Below, in pieces: positions 1-8,731 of a stretch of 64,000 nt of DNA (within the stretch, counting starts at the first letter, position 1; every line of letters starts with the position of its first letter). The notes below the pieces were generated by a model. That model was not told the origin of the DNA, searched no databases, and saw only the letters and a program-made list of their open reading frames with translations. Position numbers and translations under genes: made by a program. The stretch is from Flectobacillus rivi (GTDB lineage Bacteria > Bacteroidota > Bacteroidia > Cytophagales > Spirosomataceae): the NCBI RefSeq assembly GCF_030056655.1, contig NZ_JASHIE010000010.1, positions 244,405 through 308,404 of the forward strand. Direction: 5' to 3'.

Positions 1-70
1 AATAGGCTTACTATCTTAAATTTTATTTTACTTTATTATTCAATTCCTTAAGAAACCCTTTGAATTACAA

Positions 71-394
71 ATGAAAAAAGTTGTTTTGAGCTCTCTAATA
101 CTTGCTGCATTTGCAATCAATGCAAAAGCAGAAGATTTCCCAGAAGACATCAAACCATTGATGACTAAATATACTTGTACTGCTTGTCACAAAGTAGATA
201 CTCGTTTGGTGGGTCCAGCTTACACAGATGTTGCTAAGAAAAAATATACTAACGAGAAAATCGTTGAATTGATTGCTAATCCAAAGCCATCAAACTGGCC
301 AGGTTATCCTCCAATGGCAGCTATGAAAAACGTTCCAAAGGACGATGCTATCAAAATTGCTACTTGGATTAACTCGTTAAGAAAGAAGAAATAA
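71..394 (+). CDS. Small exported c-type cytochrome
   Basis: A 107-residue protein with an N-terminal signal peptide (about residues 1-20, cleavage after A-K-A) and one haem-binding C-x-x-C-H motif at residues 36-40 (C-T-A-C-H). A Met-rich stretch near P-P-M-A-A-M in the second half offers the distal Met ligand. Length and layout match class I cytochrome c of the c-551/c-552 type, a soluble periplasmic electron carrier. The redox partner cannot be read from the sequence. It stands alone and is closed by a strong hairpin terminator just downstream. Confidence 0.9.
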   Translation: MKKVVLSSLILAAFAINAKAEDFPEDIKPLMTKYTCTACHKVDTRLVGPAYTDVAKKKYTNEKIVELIANPKPSNWPGYPPMAAMKNVPKDDAIKIATWINSLRKKK

Positions 395-412
395 GAATTA
401 TACGATTCTGTG

Positions 413-448
413 AAAAACCTTGGTAATGTCATAATTACCAAGGTTTTT
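413..448 (+). terminator. Rho-independent terminator after cytochrome c
   Basis: A 13-bp stem (AAACCTTGGTAAT / ATTACCAAGGTTT) around a short loop, running directly into a T tract on the + strand, 18 bases past the cytochrome stop codon. Confidence 0.85.
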
Positions 449-575
449 TGTTTTTTAAGTCTTGAAATTAGCAGAAAGCACAACTAATGGTCTCTTTTTT
501 GTGTTATGATTAAAATCACTTTATGGTATATTGACTAATGAGTGGTTCAATGGTTTATATCTAATCGCTACGACT

Positions 576-866
576 ATGCACAAATATCAGGTAATATTTC
601 AATTTGAACTGGACGAAGAGTTACTCTCAAAAGTACCTCAACATCGTAACTTTATAGGAGAGTTGATTCAGAAAGGAATTATAGATTCGTATGCGATTTC
701 GGCCGAGTCTACGCAAGGCTGGATTATTATGAATGCTAATAGCAAAAAAGAGGTACTACAAACTTTAGAAAAGTCGCCCATATATCACAAGTGGGATGTA
801 GAGGTCGAGCAACTAGTGATTTATGATTCACAGTTGTATCGTTTTCCCAAACTTGTAATGAATTAA
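576..866 (+). CDS. YCII / muconolactone-isomerase-like small protein
   Basis: A 96-residue protein opening M-H-K-Y-Q-V-I-F-Q-F. The pattern of a beta strand, a helix, then W-I-I-M-N-A and a second helix with S-P-I-Y-H-K-W is that of ferredoxin-fold YCII-related and muconolactone isomerase-like proteins, which are small dimeric enzymes or ligand binders. An upstream in-frame start at 531 would add 15 residues with no similarity to this fold, so the internal ATG at 576 is preferred. Substrate unknown. It is convergent with the DUF5606 gene across a shared terminator. Confidence 0.7.
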   Translation: MHKYQVIFQFELDEELLSKVPQHRNFIGELIQKGIIDSYAISAESTQGWIIMNANSKKEVLQTLEKSPIYHKWDVEVEQLVIYDSQLYRFPKLVMN

Positions 867-915
867 AGTCATAAAAAAAGGAGTGATAGAAACCTATCAC
901 TCCTTTTTTATGACT
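867..915. terminator. Bidirectional terminator
   Basis: A long near-perfect inverted repeat, about 22 bp per arm with core GGAGTGATAG / CTATCACTCC and flanking A and T tracts, lies between two convergent genes. It can end transcription in both directions. Confidence 0.85.
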
Positions 916-928
916 TGTTCAATAACGA

Positions 929-1357
929 CTATTCAGCAGCAGTTTCTGTTTTTACTTCAAATGCTTCTGGCAAGTTTTTCAAAAGTGTATTGAACCAGTT
1001 GATGATTTTCTTTACATCAGATGGGTAAACACGCTCACGGTCAAAGTCTGGAGCAACTTCGCTTAAAATTGCATAAAGCTCTTCGTCTGAGGCAGTTTTT
1101 GTATTTAATTCAACACCTTCGTTATATTTTTCTTTAAGAGCAAAGAAAATGTCAGCCAAAGGAACTGAACTATCTTGATGATCCGACATATATACTGAAA
1201 TATCTTTCAAAACTGATACGCGTGCATTAGCTCCTACCACAGAACGTTCTTTTTTTCCATCAAGGCTTTCTACGATAACGCCAGTACGAGTAGGTTTTAA
1301 AATTCTGTATAATCCGCTTTTACCTGAAATATTAGCTACTTCTTTTAGTAATTCCAT
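929..1357 (-). CDS. DUF5606 family protein
   Basis: A 142-residue cytosolic protein without signal peptide or membrane segment. The N-terminal 50 residues (M-E-L-L-K-E-V-A-N-I-S-G-K-S-G-L-Y) are the Bacteroidota-restricted DUF5606 domain. The C-terminal half, with P-S-D-V-K-K-I-I-N-W-F-N, is the helical region usual for the family. The molecular role is unknown. It lies about 100 bp downstream of engB on the same strand and may be cotranscribed with it. Confidence 0.8.
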   Translation of the reverse strand: MELLKEVANISGKSGLYRILKPTRTGVIVESLDGKKERSVVGANARVSVLKDISVYMSDHQDSSVPLADIFFALKEKYNEGVELNTKTASDEELYAILSEVAPDFDRERVYPSDVKKIINWFNTLLKNLPEAFEVKTETAAE

Positions 1358-1459
1358 ATGATATCTTAATAATTTGTTTTTACAAAATTAGTTATTTAAG
1401 GCTTTGACAAGTGTACTTGACAAGAGTATTTCGTCAAAAAGACCTAAAATTATTTCTAA

Positions 1460-2062
1460 CTACGGCTTAAAGCCCTGATTAAGCTCGTCAATATATGCTA
1501 GAATCTCCTCACGACCAGTTCCATTAACGGATGACGTCACAAAATATTGTGGCATTTCTTCCCATGTTTCCAGCATGATTTGTTCATAAATAGCAAGATT
1601 TTTATTCACTGCCGTATTTGAAAGCTTGTCGGCTTTTGTGAAAACGATGCAGAATGGAAGTCCATTTTCTCCAAGTTTTTGCATAAACTCAACGTCTACT
1701 TTCTGTGGTTCATGTCTTACATCGATAAGTACAAAAGTACATACAAGATTGGTTCTGAGTGTAAGATATTCATTAATCATTTTTTCGAATTTCTCACGCT
1801 CAACTTTGCTCACTTTAGCATAGCCATATCCTGGCAAATCGACCAAATACCAGTCTTCATTGATAAAAAAGTGATTGATAAGTTGTGTTTTCCCAGGAGT
1901 TTGGGATGTTTTAGCAAGGTTCTTTTTTCTAACAATGCTATTGATAAGAGATGACTTTCCTACGTTGGATCTTCCGATAAAGGCATATTCAGGCTTATCA
2001 GCCTTGGGACATTGCTGATAAGTGGAATTACTCATTAAAAAAGACGCTTGAGTGATTTTCAT
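1460..2062 (-). CDS. engB: Ribosome-biogenesis GTPase EngB/YsxC
   Basis: A 200-residue TRAFAC-class GTPase. The G1 P-loop G-R-S-N-V-G-K-S-S is at residues 30-38, the G2 Thr lies in T-P-G-K-T, the G3 motif D-L-P-G is at 75-78 and followed by Y-G-Y-A, and the G4 motif T-K-A-D lies about residue 142. Length is normal for EngB, which assists late assembly of the large ribosomal subunit in the cytosol. The N-terminal M-K-I-T-Q-A-S-F start fits the family. A 360-bp non-coding region lies upstream. Confidence 0.95.
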   Translation of the reverse strand: MKITQASFLMSNSTYQQCPKADKPEYAFIGRSNVGKSSLINSIVRKKNLAKTSQTPGKTQLINHFFINEDWYLVDLPGYGYAKVSKVEREKFEKMINEYLTLRTNLVCTFVLIDVRHEPQKVDVEFMQKLGENGLPFCIVFTKADKLSNTAVNKNLAIYEQIMLETWEEMPQYFVTSSVNGTGREEILAYIDELNQGFKP

Positions 2063-2422
2063 GGCGCTAAATTTTATGGTGAAAAGCGATAAGCTCCTCT
2101 TTTTTTAAATTATGAATTTACTAAGTCTAGCATTTTGCAAGAAATAGTAATATATTAGCACAAATAATGCCCTCTCAGGGTGTCTTTGTGTCAAATAAGT
2201 TTGTTAGTTTTAACAAACATCCGCAAATTTACACAATTTTAATTATCCGCTCTCTTACTCTACATATAAGAGTTAATTGTAAAATATAGTGACAGATGGG
2301 ATTTGGTTACGTCTATATGACGTAATTGTTGGTGACGTGGTTTATAAATGTCACTTTTTTTTTATTGTAACGACACGTAAATTTGTTATTAAATCCTTAA
2401 CACCTGATAAATTTTTCTAACC
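2063..2422. other. Intergenic region between divergent engB and repeat-protein gene
   Basis: A 360-bp AT-rich spacer between divergent genes. Apart from a TAAATTTG promoter element at 2378-2385, no ORF, RNA structure or repeat family is evident. Confidence 0.5.
2378..2385 (+). promoter_or_regulatory. Bacteroidota -7 element upstream of repeat-protein gene
   Basis: TAAATTTG is an exact match to the TAnnTTTG consensus of the primary Bacteroidota sigma factor, 38 bp before the start codon. A T-rich stretch and a TTG lie upstream, but the -33 element is not clear. Confidence 0.45.
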
Positions 2423-4639
2423 ATGAAGAAAAATTACTATTCGCTATTGTTAACGATAGCAACCCTAAGTATGGTCTCGACGGCAGTTGACGCCCAAAAT
2501 GACCTACCGCCTAACGCTGTTAATGGCAAGTGTTATGCGAAATGTTTGAAGCCAGCACAATTTACCACTAAGTCACAACAATTTGTATCTAAAGAAGCAG
2601 GTAAAACTTTATCAGTAGTTCCTGCAGTATTAGGTACAGAGACAAAATCAATTGTTGTAAAAGAAGCTGCAAAACGCTTAGAAGTAGTTCCTGCTGCATA
2701 CAAAACAGTTTCGGAACAAGTATTGGTAAAAGAAGCAGGTAAATCAGTTACAGTAATCCCTGCGGTTTACAAAACAGAAACAGAAACTATCTTGGTAAAA
2801 GAAGCTTCTAAAAAATTGGAAGTTGTACCTGCACAGTACAAAACAGTAACAGAACAAGTATTTGTAGGCGGATGTCCAACTGGATCTTATATGGCTGGTT
2901 CATGGGATAACCAACGCAGAGCTTTTGTTCGCCCAGATGGTTCTGAATTGACAGGCTCTCCTTGTAAAAAATTGGAAGTAGTTCCAGCAGTATTGAAAAC
3001 TGAAACAGAACAATACGTGGCAAAACCTGCTTCAAAAAGCTACACTGTGATTCCTGCAGTGTACAAAACTGAAACAGAAAAATATGTGGTAAAACCTGCA
3101 TATTCTCGCTTGGAAGTTATTCCAGCAGAGTTTAAAACTGTTACAGAAACAATTTTAGTAAAAGAAGCATCTAAAGTATTGACAGTCATTCCTGGAACTT
3201 TCAAAAAAGTAACAGAAAGACGTCTGACGAAAGAAGCGTCTAAAACTTTGACACCGAATGCCTTTACTTACAAGACTGTAACCGAGCAAGTATTGGTAAA
3301 AGAAGCTGCCAAAAAATTGGAAGTTGTTCCTGCTCAATATAAAACTGTAACTGAGCAAGTATTAGTGAAAGAAGCTACTACTGCTTTGGTGACAACTCCT
3401 CCAGTGTACGAAACAGTTACTGAAAAAGTAAAAATTCGTGATGAATATACAAAATACGAAAAAGGTAAAGCTGATCCATCATGTTTGTCTGCTAACCCTG
3501 ATGACTGTCGTATCTTGTGTCTTGTAACGGTTCCTGCTGAATACAAAACAATTACTAAGCAAGTATTAAAAACTCCAGCTGGTACAAAAGAAGTAGTAAC
3601 TCCTGCACAATACACTACTATCACTCGCCAGATTTTGGCTTCGCCTGCTACTGTGAAGGAAACAGTGATTCCTGCAGAATACAAAACTTTCTCAAAGCAA
3701 GTATTGGTAGCTCCTGCTGACTTAGCTTCTGCAAAAGACGTGGTTGCTGAGTACGAAACTTATACTAAAGAAGTTGTTGACCAACCTGCTAGAGTTGTAG
3801 AAAAAGAAATTCCTGCTGAATACAAAACTATCAGCAAAACCGTAATTGCAAAGTCTGCTTCAACTCGCGAAACAGCTATTCCTGCTGAGTATGCATCGGT
3901 AACTAAACAAGTTTTGGTAAAAGATGCTGAAGTAAAAGAACAAGTGATTCCTGCAGTGTATGCTACACGTACAAAACAAGTGGTAGGTACTCCAGCAAAA
4001 TCTGTTGAAATTGATGTTCCTACGCCTTGCGTAGCACCTGGTACTACGCCAAATGCTGCTGTGGCAAGCATCAAGCTTCCAAACGGACAAAGCTGTTACC
4101 AAGTATTGACAAAGCAAATTGTAGCAGCTCCTGCATCTACTCGCGAAGTAGTGATTCCAGCAGTATATGCTACTCGTCAAAAACAAGTATTGGTATCTCC
4201 AGCTACAACAAAAGTTGTTGAAACTCCAGCTCAATACGAAACTCGCGTACGTCAGTTACTAGCGGCGCAAGCTACGACTAAAGAAACAGAGATTCCGGCT
4301 GAGTCAAAAACTTATACTCGTACTGTAGTTAAGTCTGCGGCTAAAACTACTGAAAAGACTATTCCTGCTGAGTATGGTTCATTCGTAACTACTACAAAAG
4401 TGGCAGACAATATGTACGCTGATTGGGTAGAAGTAATTTGTGGTAACAAATTGACAGTAGAAAAAATTATCCAAATCCAACGTGCTTTGAAAGTTAAAGG
4501 TTACGATCCAGGTCCTATCGATGATGTAATTGGACCAAGAACTCGTGCTGCCTTGACTCAATTCCAGAAAGATAACAACCTTCCATTGGGTAATATCAAT
4601 ATCGAAACATTGAAAGCCTTAGGCTTGAACGATAACTAA
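2423..4639 (+). CDS. Large exported tandem-repeat protein with peptidoglycan-binding domain
   Basis: A 738-residue protein. A signal peptide (about 1-24, ending V-D-A-Q) is followed by some two dozen degenerate repeats of about 22-27 residues built on V-P-A-x-Y-K-T-x-T-x-x-V-L-V-K-x-A. The C-terminal 65 residues form a PG_binding_1 domain (R-A-L-K-V-K-G-Y-D-P-G-P-I-D, then G-P-R-T-R-A-A-L-x-x-F-Q). Three Cys-containing inserts break the array (near residues 150-185, 348-370 and 532-560), and the N-terminus has C-Y-A-K-C. Inference: a cell-envelope protein anchored to peptidoglycan, with the repeats forming an extended beta-rich stalk. Precise function unknown. It is monocistronic, with its own promoter element and terminator. 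Confidence 0.8.
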   Translation: MKKNYYSLLLTIATLSMVSTAVDAQNDLPPNAVNGKCYAKCLKPAQFTTKSQQFVSKEAGKTLSVVPAVLGTETKSIVVKEAAKRLEVVPAAYKTVSEQVLVKEAGKSVTVIPAVYKTETETILVKEASKKLEVVPAQYKTVTEQVFVGGCPTGSYMAGSWDNQRRAFVRPDGSELTGSPCKKLEVVPAVLKTETEQYVAKPASKSYTVIPAVYKTETEKYVVKPAYSRLEVIPAEFKTVTETILVKEASKVLTVIPGTFKKVTERRLTKEASKTLTPNAFTYKTVTEQVLVKEAAKKLEVVPAQYKTVTEQVLVKEATTALVTTPPVYETVTEKVKIRDEYTKYEKGKADPSCLSANPDDCRILCLVTVPAEYKTITKQVLKTPAGTKEVVTPAQYTTITRQILASPATVKETVIPAEYKTFSKQVLVAPADLASAKDVVAEYETYTKEVVDQPARVVEKEIPAEYKTISKTVIAKSASTRETAIPAEYASVTKQVLVKDAEVKEQVIPAVYATRTKQVVGTPAKSVEIDVPTPCVAPGTTPNAAVASIKLPNGQSCYQVLTKQIVAAPASTREVVIPAVYATRQKQVLVSPATTKVVETPAQYETRVRQLLAAQATTKETEIPAESKTYTRTVVKSAAKTTEKTIPAEYGSFVTTTKVADNMYADWVEVICGNKLTVEKIIQIQRALKVKGYDPGPIDDVIGPRTRAALTQFQKDNNLPLGNINIETLKALGLNDN

Positions 4640-4668
4640 CAGGGATTAGATAAGGATTTTAATAGCAT

Positions 4669-4698
4669 AGCTCCGTAGCAACACTACGGAGCTTTTTG
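4669..4698 (+). terminator. Terminator after repeat protein
   Basis: Perfect 10-bp stem AGCTCCGTAG / CTACGGAGCT, five-base loop, followed by a T run. Confidence 0.85.
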
Positions 4699-4786
4699 CG
4701 TTATAAAAGGTAGTACATTGGGTACAAAGATTTCTGGAAATTTGTAATTTGATGAATAATACCATTTTCTCTTGACATCCACTTCT

Positions 4787-5236
4787 ATGAAACTGTTTAC
4801 TTCTATACTAAGCTTATTGTTGTTCCTGAACCATTCGCTAAAAGCTCAGGACAAGATCATACCTATTGATAATATCCTAGATGCATCATTTTTTCAAGGT
4901 ACCTATCAAGAAGCATTACAAGAAGCTAAAAAGTTGCGTAAACCTATCTTGCTTACTTTTTCGGCAAGTTGGTGCCAGCCTTGTCAAAAGCTTGAGGCAG
5001 AAAGCTTCTCAGAGCCAGAGGTAGCCTCATTGTTAAGTTTACGATATGTTTCTAAAATTGTAGATGTAGAACAATTTACAGGTATGGATGTGGCTGATAT
5101 CTATAAAGTTTCGGAATATCCTATTACGATTATTTTGGATGAAAGGGGTAAAGAACTCGAACGCCTTAAAGGTTTTTTCCCTCCAGAATACCTGCTCAAA
5201 ACCTTGTTGAAATACAAAAAGACTATCTCGAAATAG
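4787..5236 (+). CDS. Exported thioredoxin-fold protein
   Basis: A 149-residue protein with a signal peptide (about 1-21, ending K-A-Q). The thioredoxin active site S-W-C-Q-P-C has its cysteines near residues 63 and 66, and the cis-Pro appears in S-E-Y-P-I-T. The form resembles the thioredoxin_7/DsbD-gamma group, suggesting thiol reduction or disulfide handling in the periplasm. A TTG codon at 4772 would add five residues, but the ATG at 4787 starts directly at a good signal peptide and is preferred. Partner proteins are not encoded nearby. Confidence 0.85.
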   Translation: MKLFTSILSLLLFLNHSLKAQDKIIPIDNILDASFFQGTYQEALQEAKKLRKPILLTFSASWCQPCQKLEAESFSEPEVASLLSLRYVSKIVDVEQFTGMDVADIYKVSEYPITIILDERGKELERLKGFFPPEYLLKTLLKYKKTISK

Positions 5237-5287
5237 GATTCTTTGGGTTTATCTTCTTTTTCAAAATCCCATACCGAAATATTGCCG

Positions 5288-5295
5288 TATATTTG
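5288..5295 (+). promoter_or_regulatory. -7 element upstream of hemE
   Basis: TATATTTG matches TAnnTTTG exactly, 64 bp before the hemE start. No convincing -33 element is seen. Confidence 0.4.
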
Positions 5296-5359
5296 CGGTA
5301 ATATTATACGAGCCGGCCTACTATGACATACATATCAAGGCACTCGAATTGCTGAATCA

Positions 5360-6391
5360 ATGGAAAACTTACAGAACGATTTAATATTGAGAGCTGCGCG
5401 TGGGCAGCAAGTAGAGCGTGTGCCTGTTTGGATGATGCGTCAAGCGGGTAGAATTTTAGCTGAATATCGTGCCGTTCGCGAAAAAGCAGGGAGTTTTATT
5501 CAACTAGCGACAACCCCAGAATTAGCTGCTGAAGTAACGATTCAGCCTGTGGATATTTTAGGTGTAGATGCCGCAATTATTTTTTCTGATATTTTGGTAG
5601 TTCCCGAAGCTATGGGCTTACCTTATGTGATGGAAGAAAAAGTAGGTCCTATTTTTCCTACTACGATTCATTCGATGGCAGATGTGGAAAAGCTACGTGT
5701 TGCTAATCCAGAGGAGGAGCTTAAATATGTATTGGATGCCATCAAAATTGTAAAATCAGAATTGAATGGCCGTGTGCCTTTAATTGGCTTTGCTGGTGCA
5801 CCGTTTACGTTACTTTGCTATATGATTGAAGGAAGAGGCTCAAAGACTTTTTCTAAAGCAAAAAAAGCATTGTACTCTGAGCCTGAATTATCACATGCTC
5901 TTTTACAAAAAATTACAGATACTACTATTGCTTACCTAAAAGCTCAAATTGCAGCAGGAGCTAATTTAGTTCAGATTTTTGACTCTTGGGCTGGTATCCT
6001 TTCTCCTGAACAATATCGTATTTATTCATTGCCGTATATTGCTCAAATTTGCGATGCTATTACCGAAGTACCTGTAACAGTATTTGCTAAAGGTGCATTC
6101 TTTGCTCGTGAAGATATGGGTAAATTGAATTGTGATGTTGTGGGTCTTGATTGGAATATGGATATTGCTGAATCAAGAAAATTGGTTGGCGATTCAAAAA
6201 CATTACAAGGAAATCTTGATCCATGTGTATTGTATAGCTCATTTGACGAAATCAAAAAGCACACTCGTTCAATGATTCAGCAATTTGGAACACAGAAATA
6301 CATTGCAAACTTAGGACACGGCGTATATCCAGATACTAATCCAGATAAAGTAAAATGCTTTATCGATACCGTAAAGGAATACCAAGCATAG
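5360..6391 (+). CDS. hemE: Uroporphyrinogen decarboxylase
   Basis: A 343-residue cytosolic enzyme that decarboxylates uroporphyrinogen III to coproporphyrinogen III in haem synthesis. The signature P-V-W-M-M-R-Q-A-G-R near residue 22 and the second conserved block G-F-A-G-A-P-F-T (about 148-155) are present, with F-S-D-I-L carrying the catalytic Asp. Length is normal and the start follows directly from the N-terminal family pattern. It stands alone, with no other haem genes in the window. Confidence 0.97.
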   Translation: MENLQNDLILRAARGQQVERVPVWMMRQAGRILAEYRAVREKAGSFIQLATTPELAAEVTIQPVDILGVDAAIIFSDILVVPEAMGLPYVMEEKVGPIFPTTIHSMADVEKLRVANPEEELKYVLDAIKIVKSELNGRVPLIGFAGAPFTLLCYMIEGRGSKTFSKAKKALYSEPELSHALLQKITDTTIAYLKAQIAAGANLVQIFDSWAGILSPEQYRIYSLPYIAQICDAITEVPVTVFAKGAFFAREDMGKLNCDVVGLDWNMDIAESRKLVGDSKTLQGNLDPCVLYSSFDEIKKHTRSMIQQFGTQKYIANLGHGVYPDTNPDKVKCFIDTVKEYQA

Positions 6392-6396
6392 AGAAA

Positions 6397-6498
6397 ATTG
6401 CGGATTTCGGATTTCGGATGTTGGATTTCGGAACTATGACCCACTTTTTGGGGAATCTTTTTTATACTTCCGCAATCAGAAATCTCCAATCCGCAATT
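6397..6498. repeat. Interspersed palindromic repeat, family A, copy 1
   Basis: An imperfect inverted repeat with ends ATTGCGGATT and AATCCGCAAT and internal iterations of GGATTTCGGA. The same modules recur at 17226-17328, 47051-47170 and 58824-58925. It lies between convergent hemE and guaB, beside a separate terminator hairpin. Confidence 0.75.
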
Positions 6499-6513
6499 CT
6501 TTGACATTATCAA

Positions 6514-6546
6514 AAAGGCTCAGTACAAATCGTACTGAGCCTTTTG
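6514..6546. terminator. Bidirectional terminator between hemE and guaB
   Basis: Stem AAAAGGCTCAGTAC / GTACTGAGCCTTTT with a short loop and A/T-rich flanks between convergent genes. Confidence 0.75.
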
Positions 6547-6593
6547 AATTTCTACAAAGCTATAATTATATGATTATAAACTGCGGATGTTGC

Positions 6594-8063
6594 TTACTTC
6601 GCGCTATAGTTTGGAGCTTCCTTCGAGATAGTAATATCGTGTGGATGGCTTTCTTTTACCCCTGCTGCTGTAATTTTCACGAAGCGTGCTTTTTGCATTT
6701 CAGTGATATTTTTAGCACCACAGTATCCCATACCTGCTTTCAAACCACCTACCATTTGGTAAATGATTTCAGATACAGAGCCTTTGAATGGTACACGACC
6801 CACGATACCTTCTGGAACTAGTTTCTTAATATCGTCTTCTGCATCTTGGAAATAACGGTCTTTCGAACCATCTTCCATTGCTTCTAGAGAACCCATACCA
6901 CGGTATGTTTTGAATTTACGTCCTTCGAAGATAATCACTTCACCTGGAGCCTCGTCAGTACCAGCTAACATTGAGCCAATCATTACTGTACTAGCACCAC
7001 CAGCGATTGCTTTTGCAATATCACCAGAGAAACGGATACCACCATCAGCAATAATAGGAACCCCTAAGTCAGCTACTGCTTTAGCTGCTTCGTATACGGC
7101 TGTAAGCTGTGGCATACCCACACCAGCAATAATACGAGTTGTACAGATACTACCAGGACCAACACCTACTTTAACAGCGTCGGCACCTGCTTCAGCTAGA
7201 GCTCTTGCGCCCTCGCCAGTAGCTACGTTACCCACGATTACGTCTAGGTCTGGGAATTGAGCTTTCACACGTTTCAAGGCTTCAATTACACCTTTAGAAT
7301 GCCCGTGAGCTGTATCGATACTAATTACGTCAACTCCAACAGCTACAAGCGCTTGAACACGCTCCAACAAATCTGGAGTAACACCAACCGCAGCCCCTAC
7401 GCGCAAACGACCTAATGTGTCTTTTGATGCGTAAGGATTATTTTTGCGTTTGATAATATCTTTATAGGTTACCAATCCAATCAACTTATTGTTTCCGTCA
7501 ACGATTGGTAATTTTTCAATTTTAAATTCTTGTAAAATGCTTTCTGCATCGTCCAAAGAGATTCCTTTTTGAGCTGTAATCAAACCATCTTTAGTCATGA
7601 TTTCATTGACAGTTTTGGTCAAATCTTTTTGGAAACGTAAATCACGGTTTGTTAAAATACCGATAAGTTTACCTTCTGAATCGATCACTGGAATACCTCC
7701 AATTTTAAATTCACGCATGATACGGTGAGCATCACCAAGTGTTTGACCGTCAGTAAGTGTTACAGGATCGATAATCATACCAGATTCCGAACGTTTTACT
7801 TTTCTTACTTGCGCAGCTTGCTGTGCAATGGTCATATTTTTGTGGATAATACCAATACCTCCTTCTTGAGCCATCGCAATAGCCAAATCAGCTTCGGTAA
7901 CTGTATCCATAGCAGCCGAAATCATTGGAGTATTAAGCGTGATGTTGCGAGTAAGTTTGGTCTGAGTGCTAGTTTCTCTCGGAAGAATTTCTGAGTAAGC
8001 AGGAAGAAGCAATACGTCGTCGTATGTTAATGCTTCGTATAAGAACTTGGATGTGTCTAACAT
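6594..8063 (-). CDS. guaB: Inosine-5'-monophosphate dehydrogenase
   Basis: A 489-residue cytosolic enzyme that oxidises IMP to XMP with NAD+, the first committed step of GMP synthesis. The N-terminal L-T-Y-D-D-V-L-L-x-P-A-Y-S signature, a tandem CBS (Bateman) domain at about residues 95-205, and the active-site loop G-P-G-S-I-C-T-T-R with catalytic Cys307 are all visible. The D-G-G-I-R-F-S-G-D phosphate-binding segment and the mobile flap near Y-R-G-M-G-S-L follow. Full length. A -7 promoter element lies just upstream. Confidence 0.98.
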   Translation of the reverse strand: MLDTSKFLYEALTYDDVLLLPAYSEILPRETSTQTKLTRNITLNTPMISAAMDTVTEADLAIAMAQEGGIGIIHKNMTIAQQAAQVRKVKRSESGMIIDPVTLTDGQTLGDAHRIMREFKIGGIPVIDSEGKLIGILTNRDLRFQKDLTKTVNEIMTKDGLITAQKGISLDDAESILQEFKIEKLPIVDGNNKLIGLVTYKDIIKRKNNPYASKDTLGRLRVGAAVGVTPDLLERVQALVAVGVDVISIDTAHGHSKGVIEALKRVKAQFPDLDVIVGNVATGEGARALAEAGADAVKVGVGPGSICTTRIIAGVGMPQLTAVYEAAKAVADLGVPIIADGGIRFSGDIAKAIAGGASTVMIGSMLAGTDEAPGEVIIFEGRKFKTYRGMGSLEAMEDGSKDRYFQDAEDDIKKLVPEGIVGRVPFKGSVSEIIYQMVGGLKAGMGYCGAKNITEMQKARFVKITAAGVKESHPHDITISKEAPNYSAK

Positions 8064-8094
8064 GGCAAATAGCTTTGATTTGTTATTTGCCAGA

Positions 8095-8102
8095 CAAATT
8101 TA
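8095..8102 (-). promoter_or_regulatory. -7 element upstream of guaB
   Basis: On the minus strand this reads TAAATTTG, exact to TAnnTTTG, 31 bp before the guaB ATG, with an A/T-rich region 20 bp further upstream. Confidence 0.5.
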
Positions 8103-8731
8103 CGACGAGTTTTGTACTTTTAAAAGAAAAATCAAAAAATGATTATTATTTTTTTGTAAAATTCGAAGTACGTCTTCATTTTATCTTGCCATATTATCTT
8201 CAAAATCACGCTATTTCGCTTTAAAGACACTTTTCTTACCTTCAAATCTCAAAATAATAGCAATATTCTTTTTAGTACATTTTTTAGATAAGCATCATCT
8301 CTATTTAATGGATTGTTAAAATCAATTCGTTAAATTTGCTATTATTTATAATCAATCTAAATAATTCAAGTTTTAATCAGGTTTAGAAATTAAACTTTTG
8401 ATGATTTTGATGGTCATTGATAAAAGTAGAATGTCTGAAGCTATTGGGCAATTATACCTGCTCTAGGCTGTAAGCAATATGCCGTAAGCTAAAAGCATGA
8501 AGCGAATTAATGCAGGTAAGTAACAGGGAAGTATAAATTAATAATATAACTACGGTGCATATTGAATATATCCTTCTGATTATAAGTTCATTCTAATAAC
8601 AGATTTACTATTAACTTCCTTATACTTAAAGTCAATTTTTGATAATAAAAAAATACATTCACAATTCACAACTCAAAATTCAGCACTACTATTTATTCAC
8701 GATTATTGCTATAACGAAAGCTCCCAAATAT
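8103..8731. other. Long intergenic region between guaB and apbE
   Basis: About 630 bp, AT-rich, between divergent genes. It holds CTGTAAGC/GCCGTAAGCT-type short repeats at about 8466-8496 and the CACAATTCACAACTCA module near 8659-8676 that recurs around 58770-58950. No gene is supported. Confidence 0.5.

Noticed and set aside
2808..4234. Long antisense frames inside the repeat protein
   Set aside because: They mirror the codon periodicity of the repeat array and encode no recognisable domain.
6501..6821. Plus-strand frame over the end of guaB
   Set aside because: It is antisense to the IMP dehydrogenase gene and its terminator, with no features of its own.
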